The translations under genes and the position numbers were made by a program. This document shows positions 44,563 through 53,333 of a DNA stretch of 64,000 nucleotides, in pieces (position 1 is the stretch's first letter; every line of letters starts with the position of its first letter). The stretch covers positions 1,779,100 through 1,843,099 of the forward strand of contig NZ_SMRO01000001.1 in the NCBI RefSeq assembly GCF_004359985.1, written 5' to 3'. Below the pieces are notes generated by a model, which saw nothing but the letters and a program-made list of their open reading frames with translations, was not told the origin of the DNA and searched no databases. The stretch is from Paraburkholderia flava. GTDB taxonomy: Bacteria; Pseudomonadota; Gammaproteobacteria; Burkholderiales; Burkholderiaceae.

Positions 44563-46269
44563 TTACGCCCCGAGCGCGATCGCTTCGCCCGCATTGACCG
44601 CGAGCATCTGGTGAATCTGCGACACAACTGCCGCGCCTTCACCGACCGCCGCCGCGACGCGCTTCGTCGAGCCGGCGCGCGCGTCGCCGATCGCGAACAC
44701 GCCGTCGACGCTGGTGGTCAGCGAGCACGAGTTGTCGCCGTCGACGCCGGTCAGCACGAAGCCCTTCGGATCAAGTTGCACGCCGCAGGTGCGCAGCCAG
44801 TCGGTATTCGGATCGGCGCCGGTGAAGAGGAACAGATGGCGCGTATTGAACTGCTGCGTGCCGTCAGGCAGCGGCTTTTTCAGTCCGACTGACGTAAGCC
44901 CGCTTTCGTCGCCGTCGATCCCGCCGATTTCCGTGTGCGGATGAACGATCACGTTCGGCAGCGACGCGATGCGGTCGATCAGATAACGCGACATCGTCGC
45001 GGCGAAATCGCTGCGGCGGATCAGTACGTGCACGCGCTTCGCGTGCGTCGCGAGATAAACGATGGCCTGGCCCGCCGAATTGCCGCCGCCGACCAGCACG
45101 ATCTCTTCGTGCTTGCACAGCTTCGCCTCGACCGGCGACGCCCAGTAGTACACGCCGCGACCGTCGAAACGCTCGAGTCCTTCGATCGCCGGCCGGCGGT
45201 ACACCGCGCCGCTCGCGATCACGATCGCCTGCGCGGTCACGCTGCCGCCGCACTTCAGCTCGAGACGATGCGGCTGCTCGTCGCAATGCAGCGCCTTCAC
45301 CTTGACCGGAATCGCGACGTGCGCGCCGAACTTCTGCGCCTGCACGAACGCCCGGCCTGCGAGCGCCTGCCCGGTGATGCCGGTCGGGAAGCCGAGATAG
45401 TTTTCGATCCGCGAGCTGGCGCCCGCCTGGCCGCCAGGCGCGCGCGAGTCGAGCACGATCACCGACAAACCCTCCGATGCCGCGTACACCGCAGTCGCCA
45501 GTCCGGCCGGACCGGCACCGACGATCGCGACGTCGTACACGCGCGAGTTGTCGAGATCGGGCAGCAGGCCGAGGCAGGTCGCGAGTTCGGGATCGCTCGG
45601 ATGACGCAGCACCGAACCGTCCGGACAGATCACGAGCGGCAGATCTTCCGGGCGCTCGGCGAACTGTTCGATCAGGCCGAGTGCGTCCTCGTCGCGTTCG
45701 TCGATCACCGAATGCGGATGACCATTGCGCGAAAGAAAGCCTTGCAGTGAGACGAGTCTCGAATCATTGCGTTTACCGACGAGAATCGGACCGCCCGCGC
45801 CTTTCTCGATCAGCGCCACGCGACGCAGGATCAGCGCACGCATGATGCGTTCGCCGAGATCGGCTTCCGCGACGATCAACGCGCGCAGCCGTTCCGGCAC
45901 GAGCAGCAGACATTCGGTCGGTTCGAGTGCAACGCCGTTCACGAGTGCGGGACGGCCGGACAGCTGACCGACTTCGGCCATGAAATCACCGTACCGATGT
46001 TCGGTTACCACGTGCTCGCGACCGAGACCGTCGCGCTGGTAAATTTTCACGACGCCTTCGAGCACGACGAACATGCCCGGACCGGGCTGGCCGGTCTCGA
46101 ACAGCATCTCGCCCGGCTGCCAGCGATGGACTTCGCCGAAGCGGCGCATGCGCTCGATCTCTTCGGTCGAGAGCTTCGGGAACATCTGATGACCCCGGGT
46201 GGACAGATTCGAGAACGGCGCGTCGGCGACGACGTCCGGCTGAATCACTACATCGTGAATTGCTCCCAT
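44563..46269 (-). CDS. cNMP-binding domain fused to thioredoxin reductase-like flavoprotein
   Basis: This is a 568-residue three-part protein. Residues about 30-150 form a cyclic-nucleotide-binding domain (GEMLFETGQPGPGMFVVLEG). A linker (about 160-240) looks like a thioredoxin-fold remnant (PLVICPDGSVLRHP). From residue 245 on there is a thioredoxin reductase-type FAD/NADPH module ([43 protein letters not shown]). The redox CxxC between the two Rossmann parts is missing (WASPVEA stands where it should be), so disulfide reduction by the classical route is unlikely. AAGGAGTGAATCG precedes the start. It lies 75 bases downstream of the DedA-rhodanese gene, possibly in the same operon. Confidence 0.85.
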   Translation of the reverse strand: MGAIHDVVIQPDVVADAPFSNLSTRGHQMFPKLSTEEIERMRRFGEVHRWQPGEMLFETGQPGPGMFVVLEGVVKIYQRDGLGREHVVTEHRYGDFMAEVGQLSGRPALVNGVALEPTECLLLVPERLRALIVAEADLGERIMRALILRRVALIEKGAGGPILVGKRNDSRLVSLQGFLSRNGHPHSVIDERDEDALGLIEQFAERPEDLPLVICPDGSVLRHPSDPELATCLGLLPDLDNSRVYDVAIVGAGPAGLATAVYAASEGLSVIVLDSRAPGGQAGASSRIENYLGFPTGITGQALAGRAFVQAQKFGAHVAIPVKVKALHCDEQPHRLELKCGGSVTAQAIVIASGAVYRRPAIEGLERFDGRGVYYWASPVEAKLCKHEEIVLVGGGNSAGQAIVYLATHAKRVHVLIRRSDFAATMSRYLIDRIASLPNVIVHPHTEIGGIDGDESGLTSVGLKKPLPDGTQQFNTRHLFLFTGADPNTDWLRTCGVQLDPKGFVLTGVDGDNSCSLTTSVDGVFAIGDARAGSTKRVAAAVGEGAAVVSQIHQMLAVNAGEAIALGA

Positions 46270-46344
46270 CGATTCACTCCTTCACTTGACGCGCGCCGCG
46301 ATGGGGTTGGGCGCTGCGATTGCGCGGCGGGCGCGCTTATACGG

Positions 46345-47337
46345 TTATGCGGGGTTCGGCGTGATGTGCACGTCGGCTGGATGGTCGGACTCTTCGATCA
46401 GCGCCTCGACTTCGCAGCCCGCATCGCGCCATGCGTCGAGGCCGCCGAGCAGCGGCACGACGTCGGCGAAACCGGCGTCGGTCATCTTTTTCGCCATCCA
46501 TGCCGCCGAAATTTCGTTCGGGCACGAACAATAGATCACGATCTTGTGATCGTGCGGGTACTTCGCGACGATCTGGTCGAGTTCGCGTTCGTCCGCGAAG
46601 ATCGAGCCTGGAATCACGAACGGGTCGAGCGTGCGCTTCTCGCGCGAGCGGATGTCGAACAGCACGACCGGCGGCGCCTTGGCGAGCATGATCTTGTACA
46701 GCTCGTCGACGCCGATCCGCGCGGAGGCGAGCTTCTTGATCAGCTGCCGACGCCGGTACCAGCGGTACGCGGCATAAAGCAGCAACAGCACGACCACGAC
46801 GCCGGCCGTCAGTTTGCCGAGGCGGCTCGCGCCGGCGAACAGCATGTCGATCTGCGGCGCGAACATCACGCCGAGCACCAGCCCGACGCCGGCCCACAGT
46901 GCCGCGCCGATCGCGTCGTAGCTCAGAAACGCACGGTAGGTCGTGCCCATCGCGCCGGCCATCGGGATCGAGACGATCGACAGGCCCGGGACGAACTTCG
47001 CCACCGCGAGCACGCGCACGCCCCAGCGGCCGAAAAAGCGTTCGGTCTTTTTCACGCAGGTATCGCGCGACAGCGACAGCTTGCACAGCGTTTTCAGCGT
47101 GTTGCCGCCGTACAGCCGGCCGGCGAGGAACCACACGCTGTCGCCGATCAACGTCGCGAAGACGGCGAGAACCAGCACCGGCAGCAACTGCGTACCGACT
47201 GAAGCGGGATGAAGGGCCGCCATGGCGCCGAACAGGACGAGTGTCGGCATCGCGGGCACGGGCAGCCCGAGCGAAGCGGCGAGAACATTACCAAAAACCA
47301 GTACAGGCCCGTACTGTTCGACGAGGTCATGTAGCAT
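46345..47337 (-). CDS. DedA-family membrane protein fused to a rhodanese domain
   Basis: This is a 330-residue protein. The N-terminal about 200 residues are a DedA/VTT membrane domain with FGRWGVRVLAVAKFVPGLS and the G-rich re-entrant region; a membrane helix at 178-192 precedes a basic stretch. Residues about 205-320 form a rhodanese domain with the active-site cysteine C270 in IVIYCSCPNEISAAW. DedA proteins are lipid scramblases or proton-dependent transporters, and the rhodanese part should face the cytoplasm and handle sulfane sulfur. The neighbouring flavoprotein suggests a redox-linked pair. Confidence 0.86.
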   Translation of the reverse strand: MLHDLVEQYGPVLVFGNVLAASLGLPVPAMPTLVLFGAMAALHPASVGTQLLPVLVLAVFATLIGDSVWFLAGRLYGGNTLKTLCKLSLSRDTCVKKTERFFGRWGVRVLAVAKFVPGLSIVSIPMAGAMGTTYRAFLSYDAIGAALWAGVGLVLGVMFAPQIDMLFAGASRLGKLTAGVVVVLLLLYAAYRWYRRRQLIKKLASARIGVDELYKIMLAKAPPVVLFDIRSREKRTLDPFVIPGSIFADERELDQIVAKYPHDHKIVIYCSCPNEISAAWMAKKMTDAGFADVVPLLGGLDAWRDAGCEVEALIEESDHPADVHITPNPA

Positions 47338-47558
47338 CGACTTACCTGGCGGCCTTGAGAGCCGCGATGTGACGGGAACCCAACGATTATGGACGCATTT
47401 TCGAGACGTGCAAGGGTTCCCGAACGTAGTCGGTCATGGCGCCGGACCGTGGCGACCGATGGGCATTACGAGCAAGGGGAATCGCGGCAGCGGGACAAAG
47501 CGGCGGCGCCCGCAAAACTCGCCACTGCGCTGGCCGCCGCGCCGGATTTTATTGAACG

Positions 47559-47810
47559 TTATTGACGGTGATTGTGCTGTTCGCCGGGCAGTTCGGCGCC
47601 GTGCGCACGGATCGCGGCGATCAGTTCGGCGGGCGTGATTTCGTAGCGCACTTCACGATGAATGCCGGGCTTGCGCTCGTCGACTTCGACCAGAAGGATG
47701 CCTTTACCGTCTTCTGTCGATTCGAGGCGCAGCGAACGCAGTTCGCGCGCCGTCGCGTCGTCGTATTCGGTGAGCAGGGCCATGGACCCGGAAGACCCGG
47801 TAGTACGCAT
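47559..47810 (-). CDS. Conserved small hypothetical protein
   Basis: This is an 83-residue cytoplasmic protein with alternating strands and a C-terminal helix (LRSLRLESTEDGKGILLVEVDE, ITPAELIAAIRAHGAEL). There are no cysteines, signal or membrane segment. The start at 47810 follows GAGGACAGTCG; another in-frame start at 47828 would be only six residues longer. I do not recognise the family. It stands alone, and the gap to the next gene (47829-48128) shows nothing recognisable. Confidence 0.65.
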   Translation of the reverse strand: MRTTGSSGSMALLTEYDDATARELRSLRLESTEDGKGILLVEVDERKPGIHREVRYEITPAELIAAIRAHGAELPGEQHNHRQ

Positions 47811-48128
47811 CGACTGTCCTCGTTTCATTGTTGAATCGAACCATCATTGTATGGGCGGGTGCGCGTGCCGTCTGTCGTACAGCGCTCACAGGGCGTGCTT
47901 TGCCGGGCGTGGGCGCTGCGGCGCGCCTGACCTGCCGCAGAGTAATCGGACCCAGTTTAACGCGACTCGCGATTTCGCCGTTTGCCTTTTTACATGTCCC
48001 GGTGCGGCGCAGCGAATGCGCTTGACGTCGTGCGCCGATGTCATGCCTGTGTAGCACCTGCGTATTACGCTGCGACGCAGTGGCGGCGCGGGTTGGCTCG
48101 CGGGTGACCTCGCGGGCGACCTGTTTGT

Positions 48129-48722
48129 TCAACGGGGTGGGGGCGGTTCGATCTTCAGCGCGGCCAGTTCGCGGTCGCGCACCGGTGTATCGGCAATCAG
48201 GAAGTATTCGTCGAGTTGCGGCGGCGCGATCGCAGTGCCGGACAACATCGCGTGTGCCTGGCCGCGATGATGAATCTGATGAATGAATAGATGCGGCAGA
48301 ACGGTGCCGACCGTCTCGCGATGAATGCCGATACGCGGCCCCCGGTCGATGCGGACTTCGCGCCCCAGCGCGGTTTCGTCCAGCGCATCGCAAAATGCGA
48401 TGACCGCACGGTCGGTGTCCGACTGCGCGGCCCATAGGTCGGCGGCATGCGGCCATGGCTCCTCGTCGTCGAAGATCGCGAGCCCCATGCCGCCGTCGAC
48501 CATCGCATCAAGATAGTAGCGATCCACCAGCAGCACGTGATTCAGCGTTTGCCGTAGCGACGGGAAGAAACTCGTGCGCGGGGCGGCGAAGGCTGCGTCG
48601 TCGAGCGCGAGGCACGCGCCGAACAGGCGTGCGTTCGACCACGCGTTGTTGCGCGCCATCGCCGAGTAATGGGCGGTGAGCGAAGCGGCGGCCGATGAGG
48701 CAGACTTGATGGACGTGGTCAT
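48129..48722 (-). CDS. DinB-fold metal-binding protein
   Basis: This is a 197-residue DinB superfamily protein with metal histidines in QTLNHVLLVDRYY and HLFIHQIHHRGQAHAML. The N-terminus ARNNAWSNARLF is typical of the bacterial DinB type. Function is unknown, possibly a thiol-dependent transferase. CGGAGAACCGAT precedes the start. It is divergent from the ada-alkA gene at 48878; the adjacency to alkylation repair may be meaningful, since DinB-fold proteins are often damage-inducible. Confidence 0.84.
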   Translation of the reverse strand: MTTSIKSASSAAASLTAHYSAMARNNAWSNARLFGACLALDDAAFAAPRTSFFPSLRQTLNHVLLVDRYYLDAMVDGGMGLAIFDDEEPWPHAADLWAAQSDTDRAVIAFCDALDETALGREVRIDRGPRIGIHRETVGTVLPHLFIHQIHHRGQAHAMLSGTAIAPPQLDEYFLIADTPVRDRELAALKIEPPPPR

Positions 48723-48877
48723 ATCGGTTCTCCGTCGACGGGTGCGTGTCCGGTGCCCGTCAGCGTAGCACCCTCGCGAGCGCTGCCCCGAAGGGCCGTC
48801 GAAACCGCCCGCCGCCGCGTCACACTCATGTCCGATTCCGGCCAGAGTTCGTGCGCCGCCCAGGCTACAGTACCCCC

Positions 48878-50290
48878 ATGGAACTCGATCGCAATACCTG
48901 CTACACGGCCGTGCTGGCCCGCGACCGGCGCTTCGACGGCTGGTTTTTTGTTGCCGTGACGTCGACCGGCATTTACTGCCGCACGGTCTGCCCGGTGCGC
49001 CCGCCGAAGCTCGAAAACTGCCGTTTCTATCCGAACGCGGCTGCTGCGGAACGGGCCGGCTTCCGGCCGTGCCTGCGCTGCCGTCCCGAGCTTGCGCCGG
49101 GGCATGGTTTGCTCGACGTGTCGCGGCGGCTCGCGCAGGCGGCGGCCGCGCTGATCGGCGCGGGCTTTCTGAACGACGGCAACCTGACCGCGCTGGCGGG
49201 ACGGGTTGGCGTCAGCACACGTCATCTGCGGCGGATCTTCGAAGCGGAGTTCGGTGTGTCGCCGATCGAGTACGCGCAGACGCAGCGTCTGCTGCTCGCG
49301 AAACGCCTGCTTGCCGAAACCGCGTTGCCGGCTGCGCAGGTCGCGCTGACGTCCGGCTTCGGCAGCGTGCGACGCTTCAACGATCTGTTCAGCCGTCGCT
49401 ACGGATTCAGTCCGGCGCGCGTGCGCAAACGCGCGGTGACTGCGGTGTCCGACGCCGATATGTTGTCGCTCGAGTTGCCGTACCGGCCACCGTTCGCGTG
49501 GGATGCGCTCCTGTATATCCTCACCGGTCAGGCGATAAGTGGCGTGGAGCGCGTGACGCACGACAGCTATCTGCGCGCCCTTGAAGTGCCGCACGACGGT
49601 GCGTTTTTGACCGGCTGGCTGCGCGCGACGCATCTGCCACAGCGTCAGGCGCTGCGGATTGCGGTGTCGTCTTCGCTAACGCCGGCAGTGCCGTCGCTGC
49701 TCGCGCAGGTGCGACGCTTTTTCGATCTCGACTGCCGGCCCGATCTGATCGATGCGCAACTCGGTGCGCTCGCCACGTCGACGCCGGGCCTGCGCGTACC
49801 GGGTGCGTTCGACGGTTTCGAAATCGCATTGCGTGCGATCGCGTTGCGCGAGTGGTCGCCGGTCGAGGCGCACGGCTGGCTGCAGCGCATCGCGGACACG
49901 TTCGGCTCGCCGGTCGCACATGCACCCGAAGGGTTGCGTCGCGCGTTTCCGCGTGCGGATGCGCTCGTCGATGTGTCTGCGGATGCGTTGTGCGCGACCG
50001 GTTTGCCTGCCCGTGCCGCCGCATGCGTGCTGACGCTTGCCGCCGAAGTCGCACAGCAGCGCGTGTTTCTCGAACCGTTCACGCCGCTCGATGAAACGCT
50101 TGCGCATCTGCGCGATGTCGTGGGTCTCGACGAGTGGTCGGTGCAATACATCGCGATGCATGCGCTCGGCTGGCCGAATGCATACCCGGTGAATGAGAGC
50201 GTGGACGATAGCGAACGCTGGGCACCGTGGCGTGCCTACGCGGTCCAGCACATCGCCTACGCAGCCGCACAACAGGCGAGTGCCGCATGA
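48878..50290 (+). CDS. Ada methyl-acceptor/AraC regulator fused to AlkA-type glycosylase
   Basis: This is a 470-residue protein. Residues 1-75 are the Ada zinc domain: C34 (phosphotriester methyl acceptor), C38, C65 and C68 in GIYCRTVCP and CLRC. Residues about 85-185 are an AraC-type DNA-binding domain (GVSTRHLRRIFEAEFGVSPIEYAQ). Residues about 200-470 are an AlkA-type helix-hairpin-helix glycosylase with VVGLDEWSVQYIAMHALG. The region that normally holds the catalytic aspartate and its helix is short: after NAYP comes VNESVDDSERWAPWRAYA, lacking the usual D-L-A-L-x-x-A. The base-excision activity may thus be lost. The stop overlaps ogt (ATGA), so the two are coupled. Confidence 0.88.
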   Translation: MELDRNTCYTAVLARDRRFDGWFFVAVTSTGIYCRTVCPVRPPKLENCRFYPNAAAAERAGFRPCLRCRPELAPGHGLLDVSRRLAQAAAALIGAGFLNDGNLTALAGRVGVSTRHLRRIFEAEFGVSPIEYAQTQRLLLAKRLLAETALPAAQVALTSGFGSVRRFNDLFSRRYGFSPARVRKRAVTAVSDADMLSLELPYRPPFAWDALLYILTGQAISGVERVTHDSYLRALEVPHDGAFLTGWLRATHLPQRQALRIAVSSSLTPAVPSLLAQVRRFFDLDCRPDLIDAQLGALATSTPGLRVPGAFDGFEIALRAIALREWSPVEAHGWLQRIADTFGSPVAHAPEGLRRAFPRADALVDVSADALCATGLPARAAACVLTLAAEVAQQRVFLEPFTPLDETLAHLRDVVGLDEWSVQYIAMHALGWPNAYPVNESVDDSERWAPWRAYAVQHIAYAAAQQASAA

Positions 50291-50832
50291 GTACGACCTG
50301 CATGTTCGTGCCGAGCCCGCTCGGCGACATCCTGCTGCGCGCGGAAGACGATGCGCTGACCGGTCTCTTCTTCGTCGGACAGAAGTATTTTCCTGCGATG
50401 GATGCCGCTTCGGTTGCACCGCGCTGCACGTCGCCGGACGAATTTCCGCGAGCGTTGCCACGCGTGCTGCGCGACGCGCAGATGCAGCTCGTCGAATACT
50501 TCGCGGGCGAACGGCACGCGTTCACGCTGCCGTTGCGGCCGCGCGGCACCTCGTTTCAACGCAGCGTCTGGGATCAGCTCGTGAGGATTCCGTACGGCGA
50601 GATCGAGAGCTATGGACGCATCGCGCGACGTCTCGGTCTCGCGGCCGGTAGCGCGCGTGCGGTGGGCGCCGCGAACGGGCGCAATCCTGTGTCGATCGTC
50701 GTGCCGTGTCATCGCGTGATATCGAGTGCGGGTGATCTCACCGGCTACGCGGGTGGCCTGCACAGGAAGCAGGCGCTGCTGTCGCTCGAACGTCCCGAGA
50801 GTGTGCAGCAACAGCAGATCGCGTTGCTCTGA
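50287..50832 (+). CDS. ogt: Methylated-DNA-protein cysteine methyltransferase
   Basis: This is a 181-residue O6-methylguanine-DNA methyltransferase. The acceptor cysteine is C141 in IVVPCHRVI, the helix-turn-helix arginine-finger region is SYGRIARRLGLAAGSARAVGAANGRNP, and an N-terminal RNase H-like domain covers residues 1-85. It transfers the methyl group from O6-alkylguanine to itself in a suicide reaction. The start overlaps the ada-alkA stop by ATGA, so the adaptive-response sensor and the repair protein are made together. Confidence 0.93.
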   Translation: MSTTCMFVPSPLGDILLRAEDDALTGLFFVGQKYFPAMDAASVAPRCTSPDEFPRALPRVLRDAQMQLVEYFAGERHAFTLPLRPRGTSFQRSVWDQLVRIPYGEIESYGRIARRLGLAAGSARAVGAANGRNPVSIVVPCHRVISSAGDLTGYAGGLHRKQALLSLERPESVQQQQIALL

Positions 50833-50866
50833 TCGTTGACCACGCACGAACGTACGATAAAAAAAA

Positions 50867-50887
50867 GCCCGTCCGACAGGGACGGGC
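50867..50887 (-). terminator. Terminator for the minus-strand GntR gene
   Basis: GCCCGTCC, loop GACAG, GGACGGGC: a perfect 8-bp stem with an eight-A run on its left, i.e. a U run when read on the minus strand. It lies 35 bases after the ogt stop as well and could also mark the 3' end of that transcript. Confidence 0.75.
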
Positions 50888-51060
50888 CGCCTAAACGCCG
50901 TTGTTACTCGAGTCAGCCTGATCGCACGATCGCACTTCTGCTGACGGCATTATCGTGAGCCGTCGATATCCGCTTGTCGAGGTGGGGCTAACGCCGATCT
51001 ATCAGACCAATCCGCTGGTTTCTTTAGCGGACTTCCTTAAGCAAACACGTGTTTGCATCG

Positions 51061-51717
51061 TCATGCTGACCGATGCGCGTGCAACGCTTCGAGCATCACA
51101 ATGCCGGCCTCGGTGATGTGTTCTTTGGTCAGGCGTTTGGCGAGTCGCCGGTCTTTCGCTTCGACGGCCGCGAGAATCTGCGTGTGCTCGGCAAACGACG
51201 TGTCCTGATACGCGGCCAGTTGCCAGACCAGTCGCAGATAGCGGTCCGCTTTCTGCCATAGCGATTCGAGCGCATCCATCAGATGTCGCTTGCCACCTGC
51301 CGAATAGATCGCGCGATGGAACGCCCAGTTGTCCTTCGACCACTGATCGACGTCGCTTGCACGTGCATCCTGTTCGAGCACGCTGCGGGCGGTCACGGCA
51401 TCGGCGGGACTGAATGCATCGATCGCCGTATCGAGCGCGAGCAGTTCGAGCGCGACGCGCATCGCCTGCAATTCCTCTGCTTCGTCGCGCGTCATCGCGG
51501 ACACGAATGCGCCGCGATTCGGCAAGATCGTGACGAAGCCGCGCGCTTCGAGCTGAATGAACGCCTCGCGCACGGGGATATGGCTCGTGCCGAATTCCTC
51601 CGCGATACGGTCCTGCCGTAACTGCGTGCCCGGCGTCAGTTCGCCGCGCAGGATGCGCTCGCACAGACGCTCGCATAACGACTCGGAAAAAACCTTTGCA
51701 CCGGCGGACTTCTTCAT
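51061..51717 (-). CDS. GntR/FCD-family transcriptional regulator
   Basis: This is a 218-residue regulator with winged helix-turn-helix (QLRQDRIAEEFGTSHIPVREAFIQLEARG, residues about 33-62) and an FCD effector domain with metal-type histidines (NWAFHRAIY; FAEHTQILAAV). The gap to the divergent aminotransferase start is only 32 bases and is mostly an A/T palindrome, so its own leader has no Shine-Dalgarno sequence and translation may be leaderless. It most likely controls the aminotransferase at 51750 and itself. Confidence 0.87.
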   Translation of the reverse strand: MKKSAGAKVFSESLCERLCERILRGELTPGTQLRQDRIAEEFGTSHIPVREAFIQLEARGFVTILPNRGAFVSAMTRDEAEELQAMRVALELLALDTAIDAFSPADAVTARSVLEQDARASDVDQWSKDNWAFHRAIYSAGGKRHLMDALESLWQKADRYLRLVWQLAAYQDTSFAEHTQILAAVEAKDRRLAKRLTKEHITEAGIVMLEALHAHRSA

Positions 51718-51732
51718 TTTAATATATTAAAA
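51717..51732. promoter_or_regulatory. Perfect 16-bp A/T palindrome TTTTAATATATTAAAA
   Basis: It is self-complementary over 16 bases, the first being the last base of the regulator start codon. It fills half of the 32-bp gap between the two divergent genes. It may be the operator of the GntR protein and at the same time contain the -10 elements of both promoters (TATATT). Confidence 0.68.
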
Positions 51733-51749
51733 ACGATGAGGAGGTAGAT

Positions 51750-52907
51750 ATGACGGTATCACGTTTGCGAAATATTCCCGGCATCGGCGTCGACAAGATG
51801 GGCGACGCGGCCGACGCATCGAGCGATCGCGACATTCTACGGCTCGAGAATCTGGATACCGATCTGCGGCCGCCGGTCGACGCGATCCGCCGCACACACG
51901 AAGCGATCGACGACGACGATGCGAACAGCTACCTGCCGTTCACGGGTCAGCTTGCGTTGCGCGAGGCGGCGGTTGCGCGGGTCGGGTTGAGTGCGGGCAC
52001 CTCATACGATGCCGCAAGCGAATGCGTGATTTCGGCCGGTGGTCTTGCCGGCATTCTCAACGTGCTGCTGTCGATCCTCGAACCCGGCGACGAAGTTGTG
52101 CTGACCGATCCGACTTACGCGGGGCTGATCAATCGCGTGAGGCTCGCGGGCGGCGAGCCGAGGTTCGCGCGGCTCGTTCCATCGGCGGACGGCTGGCGGC
52201 TTGACCTCGACAGCCTCGCAGCGGCGATCGGGCCACGCACGCGTGCGCTACTCGTGATGTCGCCATCGATGCCGAGCGGTTTCGTCGCGACGCGGGCCGA
52301 ATGGGAGGCGATCGCTGAGCACTGCCGACGTGCCGATGCGTGGCTCGTCTACGACGCCGCGATGGAGCGCATCGTGTTCGACGGTCGCGAGATCGTGCAT
52401 CCCGCGTCGTTGCCCGAGATGCGCGCGCGGACCATCACGGTCGGCTCGGTATCGAAGGAATACCGGATGATCGGCTGGCGGGTCGGCTGGATCGTCGGAC
52501 CGGAAGCGATCATGGGAGACGTGCGATTGACCAGTCTGTCTAACGTGGTGTGCCAGGTCGGTATCGGCATGCCGGGTGCGGCGGCCGCGTTGACCTCGAA
52601 GCACGATGGCGTCGCGGAAGCGGTCGCGCAATGGCAGGCACGTCGCGATCTGCTGTTGCGCGAGCTACGCGATTTGCCGGTCGTGCGTCCCGACGGCGGA
52701 TGGTCGTTATTGATCGACACCGTGCAACTGGGTCTTGCTTCGACCGACGCATCGCGTCTGCTGTTCGAAAAGGGCGACGTCGCGGCAACGCCGATGACCG
52801 GTTGGGGCCCGCAGGCCGAGCGCTATTTGCGCTTCGTGTTCGCGAATGAGCCGCTCGAACGGCTCGCCGATATCCGCGAACGCGTGCGTCGTGCATGGAA
52901 CGTTTAG
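51750..52907 (+). CDS. Class I/II PLP aminotransferase-like protein
   Basis: This is a 385-residue fold-type I protein. The PLP lysine is K236 in GSVSKEYRMIGWRVGW and the aspartate that pairs with the PLP nitrogen is in LVYDAAMERIVF. The usual NPxNPTG motif is replaced by SPSMPSG (171-177), so the asparagine that normally contacts the PLP 3'-hydroxyl is methionine. The fold is clear, but the reaction may not be a standard transamination. GATGAGGAGGTAG precedes the start. It is divergent from its GntR regulator with no other gene in the unit. Confidence 0.82.
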   Translation: MTVSRLRNIPGIGVDKMGDAADASSDRDILRLENLDTDLRPPVDAIRRTHEAIDDDDANSYLPFTGQLALREAAVARVGLSAGTSYDAASECVISAGGLAGILNVLLSILEPGDEVVLTDPTYAGLINRVRLAGGEPRFARLVPSADGWRLDLDSLAAAIGPRTRALLVMSPSMPSGFVATRAEWEAIAEHCRRADAWLVYDAAMERIVFDGREIVHPASLPEMRARTITVGSVSKEYRMIGWRVGWIVGPEAIMGDVRLTSLSNVVCQVGIGMPGAAAALTSKHDGVAEAVAQWQARRDLLLRELRDLPVVRPDGGWSLLIDTVQLGLASTDASRLLFEKGDVAATPMTGWGPQAERYLRFVFANEPLERLADIRERVRRAWNV

Positions 52908-53333
52908 GCGCAAAGAGGGGTTAGCGAAGCCGCGTTGAGGCTTGAGCAAGCGGCTAGCCGGATATGCCCGGCGTCTCATTGTCGTGAAGCCTGAAATGCA
53001 ATGCGCGGGTCAGACTACGCGATGCATAGATGTCCGGATAAACGATCGAATACGCCGATATGCGATGCGGCAGCACGAAATGGGCCCTGGTCACTGCATC
53101 TATATAGCGACCTTGCAATCGCATTCCGCTTGAATTAATTCAATGCGAAAGCAGTCGGGGCACGCGAACAGATCCCGTAGCCGTCCCAGCGTAAATCATG
53201 TGCTGAAGCTATTCAAAGGCATCGCTTTGAGAAGCGTCCTTACTGAAATTTGCTGTAACCGATTCTCTAAAGAGTAGCGTCGCCTTTGATATTCGTGGCA
53301 TAGTGCCCCCACGTTACTTAACGGGAGGCTCGA
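52908..53333. other. Intergenic region upstream of the H-NS-type gene
   Basis: About 425 bases, AT-richer than the flanks, with no gene seen. It contains the perfect palindrome TTGAATTAATTCAA (53130-53143), close to the preceding CGCATT and following AATGCG. The AT-rich character is in line with an autoregulated hns promoter. No certain -35/-10 pair could be fixed. Confidence 0.5.

Noticed and set aside
47345..47450. GGGAACCC and GGGTTCCC as a terminator between the DedA-rhodanese gene and the small gene
   Set aside because: The arms are only 8 bases with a spacer over 30 bases and no T tract; there is no good evidence of function.
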